Both the position numbers and the translations under genes were made by a program. This document shows, piece by piece, positions 51,642 through 62,400 of a stretch of 64,000 nucleotides of DNA. The DNA is from Saccharum officinarum (taxonomy: Eukaryota; Streptophyta; Magnoliopsida; Poales; Poaceae). The stretch is from the NCBI GenBank assembly GCA_020631735.1, contig CM036223.1:54984456-55048455 (forward strand). Reading direction: 5' to 3'. The first letter of the stretch is position 1, and every line of letters starts with the position of its first letter. The notes beneath the pieces were generated by a model, which saw nothing but the letters and a program-made list of their open reading frames with translations, did not search any database and was not told where the DNA came from.

Positions 51642-53708
51642 TCAATTCTTTTTAGGTACCCAAACTTGTTTGGGTCCTCCAAGGTTAGAGACTAAGCTCT
51701 TTGGTACCCAAATGGCTTTCTTCTTTGAGCCCATCCATGGTGCACCAATGAACTTAGCATGAACACCATTTGTACCCTTGGTAAGTATATAGAAAGAATC
51801 AAACTTAATTGAGGATACTTTAGCATTGGATTTCTTGTTCATGCAATGTTGCTCTATGTGACCAACTTGCTTGCAACTTTTGCAATAGCTACCATTGTTC
51901 TTCACAAAACGAGTCTTGTGAGGAGCAAAAGCGACCTTGCCTTTCTTGGGGTTATAGCCCAATCCCTCTTTATAGAGAGAAGCCCTTTGGCTACCCAAGC
52001 ACATAAGCAAGCGGTCCTCACCACCATAAGCCTTAGCTAAGGTGTGATTGAGCTCTTTTACCTCCTTCTTGAGAATTTCATTCTCAACTATTAGTGTGGA
52101 GTCACAAGTGAAACCGTCACTACTAGATGATGATGATGTAGATGAGCTACATGGAGGGTTAGTGGAAACAACAATAGGCTTATGTAAAGATTCATCAATT
52201 ATATCACATGATATGCCTATGTTGCAAGTTTTAGCTTTTTCAACATTAGTTGGCATGTTCTCACATTTTTCAGCTAGAGAGGAATGAGCTTCTTCAAGCT
52301 TAGTGTGAGACTTTTGAAGCTTCTTATGGTCTACCTTTAGACTCTCATAAGATGCCCTAAGCTCATCAAGTTCTTGCATAAGGTTTTTCTTTTCCTTAAG
52401 TAAGCCCTTGCACTCCTTTCTAGATTCTTTAAAGTGTTGAGTGCAATCTTCTAGCATAGTGATTAGTTCATCTTTAGTGAATTCTTCTTCATCACTATCA
52501 CTATCACTAGCATTATCATGATCACTCTCATCATCGGATGATACCTTAGCGGCCTTAGCCATGAAGCACGATGGAGTGTCGAAGAGGGAGACCTTCTCTT
52601 GGATGGCAATGCTAGCATGTCCCTTCTTCTTGCTCTTGTAGTCATCCTCATCATCACTTGAGGAATCATCACTATCCCATGTAGCAACATGAGAATCATT
52701 CTTCTTTTTATGAGAGCTCTCCTTTTCTTGCTTCTTCTTTTGCTTCTTCCTCTCCTTCTTGATAGCATCTTCATCATCACTATCATAAGGACACTTTGCA
52801 ATGAGATGATCTTTGCTATGGCATCTAAAGCATCTCATGGTATGCTCATTCTTCTTAGATGAGTTCTTTCTCCTTCTTGCACGATAGCCCTTCTTCTTCA
52901 TGAATTTGCCAAATTGCTTGACAAAGAGAGCCATCTTCTCATCAATGTCATCACTATCACAAGAGCTTGAGTCTTCTTCACTTGATGATTCAATCTTGGA
53001 TTTGCCCTTGAATGTGGTGGCTTTGAATGCCACACTCTTCTTCTCATCATCCTTCTTCTCATTTTCCTTCTTCTTCTTGACCAACTCATCCTTCTCATCA
53101 TCTTCTCTATATGAATCATCGGTCATTACCTCTTGAAATATTTGTTGAGGAGTTGAATCCTTCAATGTAGTCCTCACTAGCACGGTGATCAATGTATCAA
53201 ATCTCTTGGGCAAGCTTCTCAAGAACTTCATAGAGAATTGGTTGTCCTTGACCTCCTCACCAAGTGCCTTGAGCTCATTCACAATGACTTGCAATCTATG
53301 AAATATTTCCGGTACACTCTCATCTTCTTGCATCTTGAAGCTTGAAAATTTTTCTTGCAAGATATATGCTTTAGCGGTCTTTGTGCCTTCGGTGCCCTCA
53401 AATGTTTCTTCTAGCTTGGCCCAAGCATCATGAGCGATCTCAATGTTCTTCACTTGCTCAAAGGTCTTGTCATCTAGTGCCTCATGAAGAGCACTAATGG
53501 CAATGTCATTGCATTGGAGTTTCTTCTCTTCCACCGGTGTAGGTACTTCCGGATTAGCAACCTCAAATTTTGTTTCGGTGACCTTCCACACTTCTCTATT
53601 TATTGACTTGAGGTGTGCGGTCATCTTAACCTTCCAATATGCATAATTTGTGCCATCAAAGTGAGGTGCCTTCTTGGTGTTGTTGATGTGCAAGCTTAAT
53701 TGAGCCAT
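51642..53708 (-). CDS. Gag of element D (688 aa)
   Basis: It starts MAQLSLHINNTKKAPHFDGT and contains the copia capsid region (NYAYWKVKMTAHLKS, EETFEGTEGTKTAKAYILQE). Lys- and Asp/Glu-rich linkers follow, with two zinc knuckles of the CX2CX4HX4C form: CFRCHSKDHLIAKC near residue 290 and CKSCKQVGHIEQHC near residue 608. A long charged coiled coil lies between them. The frame ends WVPKKN-stop, and pol resumes in the +1 frame about 25 bases later. This break is typical of the SIRE lineage. No internal damage is seen. Confidence 0.92.
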   Translation of the reverse strand: MAQLSLHINNTKKAPHFDGTNYAYWKVKMTAHLKSINREVWKVTETKFEVANPEVPTPVEEKKLQCNDIAISALHEALDDKTFEQVKNIEIAHDAWAKLEETFEGTEGTKTAKAYILQEKFSSFKMQEDESVPEIFHRLQVIVNELKALGEEVKDNQFSMKFLRSLPKRFDTLITVLVRTTLKDSTPQQIFQEVMTDDSYREDDEKDELVKKKKENEKKDDEKKSVAFKATTFKGKSKIESSSEEDSSSCDSDDIDEKMALFVKQFGKFMKKKGYRARRRKNSSKKNEHTMRCFRCHSKDHLIAKCPYDSDDEDAIKKERKKQKKKQEKESSHKKKNDSHVATWDSDDSSSDDEDDYKSKKKGHASIAIQEKVSLFDTPSCFMAKAAKVSSDDESDHDNASDSDSDEEEFTKDELITMLEDCTQHFKESRKECKGLLKEKKNLMQELDELRASYESLKVDHKKLQKSHTKLEEAHSSLAEKCENMPTNVEKAKTCNIGISCDIIDESLHKPIVVSTNPPCSSSTSSSSSSDGFTCDSTLIVENEILKKEVKELNHTLAKAYGGEDRLLMCLGSQRASLYKEGLGYNPKKGKVAFAPHKTRFVKNNGSYCKSCKQVGHIEQHCMNKKSNAKVSSIKFDSFYILTKGTNGVHAKFIGAPWMGSKKKAIWVPKSLVSNLGGPKQVWVPKKN

Positions 53709-53752
53709 TTCTTTTTCACCGTAGGTTGTTAAGCCTCAAATAAACGATGCCT

Positions 53753-53766
53753 CGGCTCTGATACCA
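53753..53766 (-). other. primer binding site of element D
   Basis: On the minus strand TGGTATCAGAGCCG begins two bases after the LTR end ...CGGACCTTACA. It is complementary to the 3' end of initiator tRNA-Met. Confidence 0.9.
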
Positions 53767-54566
53767 CTTGTAAGGTCCGAATGGCTAGAGGGGGGGGGTG
53801 AATAGCCTAATTAAAACTTCTACAAGAATTACTTAACCACAAGTTAGTATAAAAGGTTGCGGAGCAAAATGCACTAGCTCTAACTAATTAAGCAAGCCAC
53901 CTACACAAGTCTAGTACAAGGCTATCCACTAAACACTACAACAACAACAAGCTAGATACAAGATGTAAAACGAGAGAAGAGCTTCGAGTGATTATACCGC
54001 CGTGTAGAGATGAGAAGTACCAATCAATCAATCACACAAGAGAAATCCTCGGGAAGAGAATGACACAAGAATTTATCCCGAGGTTCACTTGCTTCCCGGC
54101 AAGCTACTCCTCGTTGTGGCGATGTACCCACTTGTCGGTTCGTGAGCTAATCAACTATCAAGAGTTGAGCCCTCGGCGGGCGCCGCACAACTGCACACAA
54201 GATGGGGATCCTCCAAGCCACGAGCTCCACTAGAGTATCCAATTTGCGAACTCCCGCGAGGAAGGATCAAGAACCCCTTACAACACTTGGTGAAGGCTCC
54301 AACAATCTCCAATTGCGAGCTCAATCACCTCCGCTGCTCCAAGCCGTCTACCGTGTCGGGAAACACGGAAGAGTAACGAGAAATCCGCAGCAACTCGAAG
54401 ATCAAGTGCCTCTAGAATGCAACTCTCAAGCAATGCACTTGAATCTCACTCTCACTCAAGATGTGCAATCAATCAAAGAGATGAGTGGAGGGGTTGTTCT
54501 CTAGCTCAAAGGATGTCTCTATATCTCAAAATATGCAAGAGTTCCCCTCAAACCCTGGACATCCTC

Positions 54567-54574
54567 TATTTATA
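54567..54574 (-). promoter_or_regulatory. TATA box of element D
   Basis: TATAAATA followed by GAGGATGTCC in element orientation, about 1.2 kb into the LTR. The same box is present at the matching place of the left LTR (near 46163-46172). Transcription would run leftward towards gag. Confidence 0.7.
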
Positions 54575-54624
54575 ACGAAGGGGTACGCAGCTAGCCGTTA
54601 CGGACGACGCAGCGAAAATCGTGC

Positions 54625-55160
54625 TGACCGGACGCTCCGGTCAGGGTGACCGGACGCGTCCGGTCACTACACGACAACCGTGAACTGTGCGCGTCAGAAC
54701 TAGCCGTTGCCCTGACCGGACGCGCTGAACCGAGTGACCGGACGCGACAGTGCCAGCGTCCGGTCGCGTTCCAGTAAGCTCCCGTTGAGACCGGACGCGT
54801 CAGATCACACATGACCGGACGCGCCCAACGAGTGACCGGACGCGACAGTGCCAGCGTCCGGTCGCGTTCCAGTAAGCTCCAGCTACGACCGGACGCGTCC
54901 GATCGTACGTGACCGGACGCGCCGCGCGTCCGATTGTCACTCTGCTTCGCTCTGTGTTCCTGGACGCCTGACCGGACGCTCCGGTCCCGTGAAGGACCGA
55001 ACGCGCCGGTCGCGCGCTTCTCTCTTACGCTCAGTTGTACTGACCGGACGCGCTGGTCAGGCCAGACCCGCGTCCGGTCACAAACCCTAGAGCTCGCGCC
55101 GCGTTGAACTGACCGGACGCGTCCGGTCAAACCGAGACCGCGTCCGGTGCAGCGTCCGAT
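54625..55160. repeat. array of GACCGGACGCG palindromic words in the U3 of element D
   Basis: By reading I count about twelve GACCGGAC words and about eight complementary TCCGGTC words in 536 bases, often paired as TGACCGGACGCGTCCGGTCA. A longer unit with GACGCGACAGTGCCAGCGTC is duplicated in tandem near 54740 and 54839. The region is extremely rich in CG dinucleotides and lies directly upstream of the TATA box. The same array is in the left LTR (46230-46760). Confidence 0.9.
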
Positions 55161-55796
55161 CGCCGTTTTTCAGTGAAAAATATTTCGGACTTTCGCCACC
55201 TTTTCTCGCCTCCGGCGCAATAGAAAATAGGCATTTCATTTTCTCGAAAACGCCTGAATCCCGCCTTCGCAAACCCCTTATTACCGCTCAAACACCACCG
55301 CCTTCGCAAATGTGCTAACACCACCAAGTGTACACCACAAAGTGCATGTGTGTTAGCATTTCACAAACATTTTCCAAGGCGTTATGTTAGTTCTCAACTA
55401 GATCCTAATGCATATGCTCAAGACATTGATCTAGTGGCACTTGATTCCCGAGCTAACCGTGATTGCCCCTCTTGATAGTCGACTATGTATCCTAAATCCG
55501 GTCAATCACTTCTCTACTCAACTTAGACCGGCAAAAGGAAAACCCTATGGTTATACCTTTGCCTTGCGCTCTTAGATCTTTCTCCTCCACTTGATCATCA
55601 AGTTCATCATATTATGTGCATCTCCACTATGATCGTCATTTCATGTCCATGCACCATTTCTTTGTGATCTTGTGGCCACCACTCCTTGCCACGTACACTT
55701 TCATCACATGCGTTGCTTATGCCTAACTCAAAACACTTAACACATGGCATTAGCAACTTGGTGTCATTAATTACCAAAACCAAACTTGGGCTTTCA

Positions 55797-57402
55797 GTGC
55801 TGAGTCAACCAGAGGAATTAGCAGAAGAACCCAACGTCGGGGAAGCTCCGTCAGAAGATCTACCCGAGTGCCCTGACCACCGGCCTTCAACTTTTCTGAA
55901 AGGCAAGCCCCGGTGCATGCTGAACCTACTGATTTATAAATTAATCTTGAGTACTTTTAATTGTTTACTGCATTAAGTTGTAGGAGTTATATGAAAACAC
56001 TTGTTGCATTATACCTGTTCTTGTCCAGATATCGTACTGAATCCTATATTAGGTGTAGGCACGTGTCAATGCTTAGCCCTGCTTAGTACGGTAGAAGTCG
56101 GTTGATTTCCGGTCATCCGCGAGATGTAGGAAGGAGTCGCGAGTGGCTTATGGCTATCGTGATGGAACCATGCTTTAAAATGAAATTGAGACCGGACGGG
56201 AGTTCGATAGTATAGCCGCAAGACACTTCACGTCTTGGGTGTGGAGCTATGCCCGTCTGAGTCGTTTAAGGACCGATTCGCTGTACGTCCTTGAGTCATG
56301 TTGAACGCAGTCTAACACTTAGTTGGCCGGATAAGTCGTTCCGACCGCGAAGCCGAGTAATGTGGTTCAGGCCGGGAATCGAATAGTAGGTTGCTTCTTG
56401 GAGGAGAGAAAGGATGTGCTTGGGACATTGGCGTGAGACCAAGGGGGGTTAGAGTCCCTATCACCTGGCAGAGTGTCGCCCTTGGGGTCGCGACATTATT
56501 CGGACCCGCGATTCCTGAATCATATGAAACGGTGGCCTGTGCGACCTTGGCAGGGGTCTGCACGGTGAGTGTTAGAAATACCCCTCCAGCTGGATAGGAA
56601 TTCGATTCGAATCGCCGTCGCTCCCGGTTAGTGAGCACTTGACTTGAGCAGCGGCAACGTAGAACTCATTAAATGAACTGGTGGTTAAGGGAATGATACA
56701 ATGTTGCCATAATGATATACCTGCTATGGATATAATAATAATGTTGTTTGATTATAATCAAGTGCATGTTTAGTACAGGTGCTAAGATAGATGACAGGTA
56801 AATGCTAAAAATAACTGCTAGTACAGGCTATAAGAGTTTCAATTACTTATGCCTTTATGCAAAATGTTATGTCAGCTAGCCTCTTGTGTAAGCATTGCAT
56901 AATCCTTGGTGTCATCTTATTTCTGGTTTTCGACGGGTAAGTCTAGCTGAGTACATTCCAGTACTCAGGGTTTATTCCCTCCTGTTGCAGATGACATGCT
57001 TTATCAGGGATTCTGCAAGACGTGTCTCCACCCTGCGGGTGATGATGACTAGATCACAAGGGCGTGATCGTCTTTATGTACTTTCCTCATGCTTTTGCGG
57101 GTTGTCGATCATCCAGACTGCAGTATTTAATTAACTAGTGTGTGTGTTATGCTTCCGCTACTTTCAAACTTGGTTTGTAACATTTGCTACTCCGTGGTGT
57201 AAACTTATTTCGGAACTACTTGTGTAATGTAACGTACGATGTGTATATTGAATGATGCGATCCTGGTTGTAAGCAGTTTGGTTTGAAATCCTTCGTGATT
57301 TCGATTGACTACCGGGATTATATAGGCTCAAGTTTGAAAATTTGAGCGTTTCGGTGCTTGTTTTCGTACTTGTGCTCTTATAATTTGGTCGGTTCTGTTA
57401 CA
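55797..57402 (+). repeat. 5' LTR of element C, right part
   Basis: This starts where element D ends and finishes GGTTCTGTTACA, the inverted counterpart of the TGTAACA start seen in element A. 1606 bases remain, so the full LTR exceeds that length. No ORF is supported. Confidence 0.85.
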
Positions 57403-57404
57403 GC

Positions 57405-57416
57405 TGGTACTGGAGC
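57405..57416 (+). other. primer-binding-like site of element C
   Basis: TGGTACTGGAGC two bases after the LTR end. It resembles the Met-tRNA type TGGTATCAGAGC with changes in the middle, so it may have mutated. Confidence 0.6.
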
Positions 57417-58177
57417 ATAATTCAACATTAAACACATCTTACGAGTAATTAAAAACAAAAGTATTTGTTTGCGAAAAGGGTTAAACTCTAAATATTATTT
57501 TATAGGTATGCCAGTGATCACATCCCTTAGCCCAATTAAGGACTCTTAGGTGGCTTATTATAAAGACTAACTTGGGGGCCTTGTTTGTTTTTATTTCGTC
57601 GTCCATACGGCGTGATATTGTATGGATGCCATTCACTTGGGTGGTAATGTATGGATCAATTACCTCGACGCTCTGGTAAGTGTGAGTTGTGAGAGCATGA
57701 TCGTCCAACCGGCGGTCTAGGGGAGAGTAGTTTTGGTGACTTACATCTTTACATGTTTAAACCATGTAACTATGTAAAAACACTTAATTATGGACATCTA
57801 TCAATCGGGTAGCTTTGATACTGAAATATATACATCCGGGAATGTGTATATGGGAAGTATTTAGTTTACTGCTTTCTTGTATGATATTTTGGGAATTGTT
57901 GGGCTGCAATGAAATTTTCTGCAAGTACACTAACAGCGTAACGAGTAGACCGATAGTTTCGCTTATATGAGAGAACGTATGTATGCCACCGCCTAGCGTT
58001 AAAACTTTAGGTTTCTACTAAGGTGAGAGGGCGTACGGAACGTGCATGCATCATGTTTAATTATATCATACATATCATTTACTCCCTCCTTAAAAATTTC
58101 TGTACTCCCGACTAAAGTAAATTTCGTATCCCCTAAATGATCCTCACTTTAAGTCGTATCTTATCTTGTTGCTACAG

Positions 58178-58792
58178 ATGACACGTACCAAGAGGACCGC
58201 TCGTAAGTCCACTGGGGGCAGGGCACCGCGTCACCAGCTCGCTCCACGTGAGCCCCGCCCTGAGCCTACTGAGGTGGAAAGGCTGAGGGCAGAGTTGGCT
58301 GAAGTGACTGCCGCCAGGAATGCAGCACGTCAACAACTGGAACAAGTGATTCATGATCGTGATCAAGAAACGCTTGCAGTCCAGAGGTTGACAGTGGCAA
58401 ATCGCAACTGTCAACGCATGTTGGTCCGTGTGATGGAACAGAGGGATGAAGCCTGGCACGAGGAGAATGTTCTGAGAGCTCGTCAGTTTGAGCTCGAGCA
58501 ACAGTTGGAGAACGCTGAAGAATACAATGATAATCTTCATGAAGAAGTGCACCGCCTGAACAACGAGCTTAATCCCCTGCTGCCTCGAAACAACAACGCC
58601 GATGAGGACATGGGTTTGGGAATCTTCATGGCTGAGGATGATGATGAAGTGGAGGTTGATGGACCACAGGATGCCCCACCTGCAGAAGCACCAGAGGAAG
58701 AGCCAGAAGAAGAAGAAGACGAGGAGTTAGAGCCTGTCAGTGATGAGGACGGCGGGGAGATCCTTGACACTGACTCGGAGGATGATGTTTAG
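58178..58792 (+). CDS. extra ORF of element C with a histone H3-tail-like N-terminus (204 aa)
   Basis: ATG at 58178, directly after TTGTTGCTACAG, opens 204 codons without damage. The protein starts MTRTKRTARKSTGG followed by RAPRHQLAPRE. After removal of Met (Thr next, a normal MetAP substrate) it aligns with the histone H3 tail from residue 1 without gaps: 17 of the first 21 positions are identical, including R2, K4, R8, K9, S10 and R17. Differences are position 1 (Thr), 5 (Arg), 14 (Arg) and 18 (His). No histone fold follows. Residues about 31-137 are a charged heptad-type coiled coil (VERLRAELAEV, ENVLRARQFELEQQLENAEE). Residues 140-204 are about half Asp/Glu. The likely location is the nucleus, as a chromatin-binding or decoy protein; this is inference. 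It sits between the primer site and gag and is distinct from both. Confidence 0.85.
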   Translation: MTRTKRTARKSTGGRAPRHQLAPREPRPEPTEVERLRAELAEVTAARNAARQQLEQVIHDRDQETLAVQRLTVANRNCQRMLVRVMEQRDEAWHEENVLRARQFELEQQLENAEEYNDNLHEEVHRLNNELNPLLPRNNNADEDMGLGIFMAEDDDEVEVDGPQDAPPAEAPEEEPEEEEDEELEPVSDEDGGEILDTDSEDDV

Positions 58793-59447
58793 AGTAGTCA
58801 TCACGTGCCTATAATGTTAGGATCGTCTTTTGTGCCCTCCCTGCGAAGGAGTGAGGCCTTGTAATAACTTGACTTTGGGATGTAAGGTTGAACCGTATGT
58901 TTCCTGAATGTAGTTTGAACCTGTTAATTTCGATCACAACTTGATGTCTTATTATGTTGCGTTCGATGATGGTGTCACGATTAGCACCCTTCGGTGCCGC
59001 GACGAAACCGAGGGCCTCCTATGGCGCGCGACATAAGGCTGTGCTGCTTGGCACGCGCAGGTATCGAGGTGGCTAGTCATGATCCACCATGGAACTCTTC
59101 ATTGAGAAGTCTCTTTGTGGTCAGCTTGAAGTAGCCTTTCACAGTCAACTAAAAATCTTGAGATCGAATCCAAGTACCGTGCAAAAGGTCAAAAATCACG
59201 TAGATAGCAATGTAAACGGTCCGGTAACCGTTGTGCTCCCTGTGAGTGAGCCTTTATCAAAGAGCATCTTGTTGGGTTACCAAGTATGATCTCGTCAAAT
59301 GATGCGCTAGAATGGATTGTGCGGTTGTGATGAATTATTGTGTCTTAATTATTATGAGAAATCTATTCATACAGACAGATTGACATTTCGCAATAATTCA
59401 TCTACAAATTTCCACATCGTCAGTGCTCATTGGCTATGCATTTTGCA

Positions 59448-62400
59448 GATGTCGTACAATCTACGCCGGGGTCGTGGAAATGAGGAGGAACAGCCGCCCC
59501 CTCCGCCACCACCTACTCCGGCCGAGTTGATGCAATCAGTGGTTGAGGGCCAGCGTATGTTGGCTGACGCCATGCGCCAACTGGCTAATCGAGAGGCTCG
59601 TCATGGCCGCCAGGGCCCAGAGCCAAATCAGTACAGCGATTTCAAGGACTTTCTGGATACAAAGCTCCCGCTCTTCAAGGAAGCGGAAGAACCACTGCAG
59701 GCTGACGAGTGGTTGAATACCATTGAGCAAAAGTTTCGTCTGCTACGCCTGACTGATGAGCTGAAAACTGAGTATGCTTCCCATCAGTTGCATGGTCCGG
59801 CGGGCATTTGGTGGAGCCACTACCGTTCCACACTGCCTGCCAATGTCCCGATTGCTTGGGAGCAGTTTAAGGCGGCATTCCGTGGAAATTATATCCCTCC
59901 CGGTCTTATGGCAATCAAGCACACAGAGTTTATGAGGCTGTCGCAAGGAAACAAAAGCCTGACTGAATACTTGCAGTCCTTCAACAACCTGGCAAGGTAT
60001 GCCACAGAGTTTGTGGATACCGATGCCAAAAAGATTGCTAGCTTCAAAAGGGGCCTCGGCCAAAACTGATGAAAACTATGGCACTAGCAAATGTACTACT
60101 TTCAATGATTTCATCAGCGATGCTTTGACCCAGGAGAACAACAATACTATTTATTCTGTCTCTAAGAGCCGTAAAAGGGCCCTTGAGGCAAGTGCTTCTC
60201 AGTCAAGGGCCTCAGCGGCACCGAGGTCTTCCCCTCGCCCACCTGCTCAGAATACAAAGTTCCGTCCGCCGCAGAAGAAGCCTGCTGCAAAAACGGGGTT
60301 CCGTAAGGCTTATACCGTCGCTCTGCCAAAGGGGACTTCTGGGCAGAGCAGCTCTAGTGTTCCTCCTAGCAATATGCCTTGCTGGAATTGCAACAAGCCA
60401 GGTCATTGGGCCCGGAACTGTCCGTACCCTAAGAAAAATGTCAACCAAGGTAGTCGTCAGGGACACGCCCATTATAACAGCATTGAGGAAATTCCATCTG
60501 GTGAGGTGGTCACCGCCGGTAAGTTTCTAGTTGACCAACATCCCGCAGTGGTACTTTTTGATTCAGGTGCTTCGCATTCTTTTATCAGTCCTAAGTTTGC
60601 ATCTAAATTTGCACACAAGTTGCATACTGTTGAAGGTGTGGGTTATTGTATTAGTGCTGCAAGTGGGAATATTTCCACAAACAAAGTAGTGAGGAATCTT
60701 AAGTTTGAGATAGAAGGGCGAAGTTATTCGCTTGCCTTATTGGTTTTACCTGGTTTAGACATAGATGTTATCTTGGGCATGAATTGGATGAGTCAGAATA
60801 GGGTGCTCATTGACACATCCGCTCGGGTAGTTATGCTCAGAGATCCTACAGATCAAAAGGGTTTTCTAGTACAACTTCCCAGAAAGGTTGAATTGTCGGG
60901 GGAAATTCATGCTGTGCAAGCAAAGGCGTTGGCTGAAATTTCCGTAGTGAATGAATTTCCGGACGTTTTTCCCGATGAATTGCCGGGACTCCCTCCGGAT
61001 CGGGATGTGGAGTTTAAAATCGAGTTGTTGCTTGGCACCGCACCCATCTCTAGGAGACCCTATAGGATGCCTCCAAATGAACTAGCTGAACTTAAGGTGC
61101 AATTGAATGAACTTTTGAAGAAAGGGTTGATTCGTCCTAGCTCTCCGTGGGGATGCCCTGCTATCTTTGTAAAGAAGAAGGATCAAACCTTGCGGATGTG
61201 CGTGGACTATAGACCTCTGAATGCGGTCACTGTAAGAATAAGTATCCTCTACGCGTATCGACATCTTGTTCGATCAGTTGTCCAAGGCTAAAGTCTTTTC
61301 CAAGATCGATCTAAGATCTGGCTACCATCAAATTAAAATCCGCCCGGAAGATGTCCAAAGACAGCCTTTTCTACCAGATACGGTCTTTATGAGTATCTTT
61401 GTTATGTCTTTCGGCTTGACAAATGCCCCCGCACACTTCATGTACTTGATGAATTCGGTGTTTATGCCTGAATTGGACAAGTTTGTGGTGGTATTTATTG
61501 ATGACATCCTGGTATATTCTGTGAATGAGGAAGATCACGCTGAACATCTGCGTATAGTCCTCACAAGACTGCGTGAACATCAACTATATGCGAAGTTCAG
61601 TAAGTGCGAATTCTGGCTTCGAGAAGTACCTTTCCTTGGGCATGTGTTGTCCGATGGAGGAATTATGGTGGACCCCGCCAAGGTACAGGAAGTACTGAAC
61701 TGGAAGGCTCCTATCTCGGTTCACGAGGTCCGAAGTTTTCTTGGTTTGGCTGGCTATTATCGTCGCTTCATCCCGGATTTCTCCAAAATAGCCAAGCCAA
61801 TGACTCGGTTGCTGCAAAAAGACACCAGGTTTGTCTGGACTCCTGAGTGTGATGCGGCTTTTCACCAACTGCGAACCCTTCTAACCTCGGCTCGATTTTG
61901 GCACAACCGGATATCGAGAAACCTTTTGATGTGTACTGTGATGCCTCAGGCATAGGTTTGGGAGTGTTTTGATGCAGGAAGCCGAGTAATTGCATATACC
62001 TCGCGGCAACTTCGGAAGCATGAGGTGAATTATCCAACGCATGACTTAGAACTGGCTGCAGTTGTTCATGCTTTGAAAGTATGGCGGCATTATCTGCTGG
62101 GAAATGTCTGCAATATCTACACCGATCATAAAAGCCTCAAATACATCTTCACTCAACCCGAGCTAAATATGCGTCAGAGAGATGGCTCGAGTTGATTAAA
62201 GATTATAATCTTCAAGTACACTATCACCCAGGAAGGCAAATGTGGTTGCGGACGCTTTAAAGCGTAAGTCTCATTGCATTCCTTAATTGAAACTGATTTT
62301 TACCGATCTCGCCTGTTACATCCGGCAGTCTTGTACAACATCACTGTCAGTGTACTCTCAGAAAATAGAATCATTGAGCTCCAAAAGACTGATCCGGGTA

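Larger units (their letters stand above)
46007..55796 (-). mobile_element. Element D: SIRE/Opie-type Ty1/copia retrotransposon
   Basis: A large copia element on the minus strand: 5' LTR 53769-55796, primer binding site, gag 53708-51642, pol 51598-48449, about 1 kb of 3' untranslated sequence (48448-47383) ending in the polypurine tract AAAAGGGGGAGAT, and a 3' LTR 47382-46007 cut by a gap. The long Gag with two zinc knuckles, the gag/pol frame break and the 2-kb LTRs fit the SIRE (Maximus) lineage that includes maize Opie and Ji. The 3' region shows no convincing envelope-like ORF. It is inserted in the 5' LTR of element C. Confidence 0.93.
53769..55796 (-). repeat. 5' LTR of element D (2028 bp)
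   Basis: TG...CA borders in element orientation: it starts TGAAAGCCCAAGTTTGG at 55796 and ends GACCTTACA at 53769. A TATAAATA box at 54574-54567 marks the promoter. A dense GACCGGACGC array occupies the U3 just upstream of it. The flank at 55797 is sequence of element C. Confidence 0.93.

Noticed and set aside
54591..55130. 179-codon minus-strand open frame in the LTR of element D (and the similar one at 46173-46676)
   Set aside because: It is produced by the repeated GACCGGACGC words. There is no protein signature, and the frame is not conserved between the two LTRs.
58178..58792. A genuine histone H3 gene or pseudogene
   Set aside because: Similarity ends after about residue 21. No alphaN helix or histone fold follows, and the location between primer site and gag fits an element ORF.
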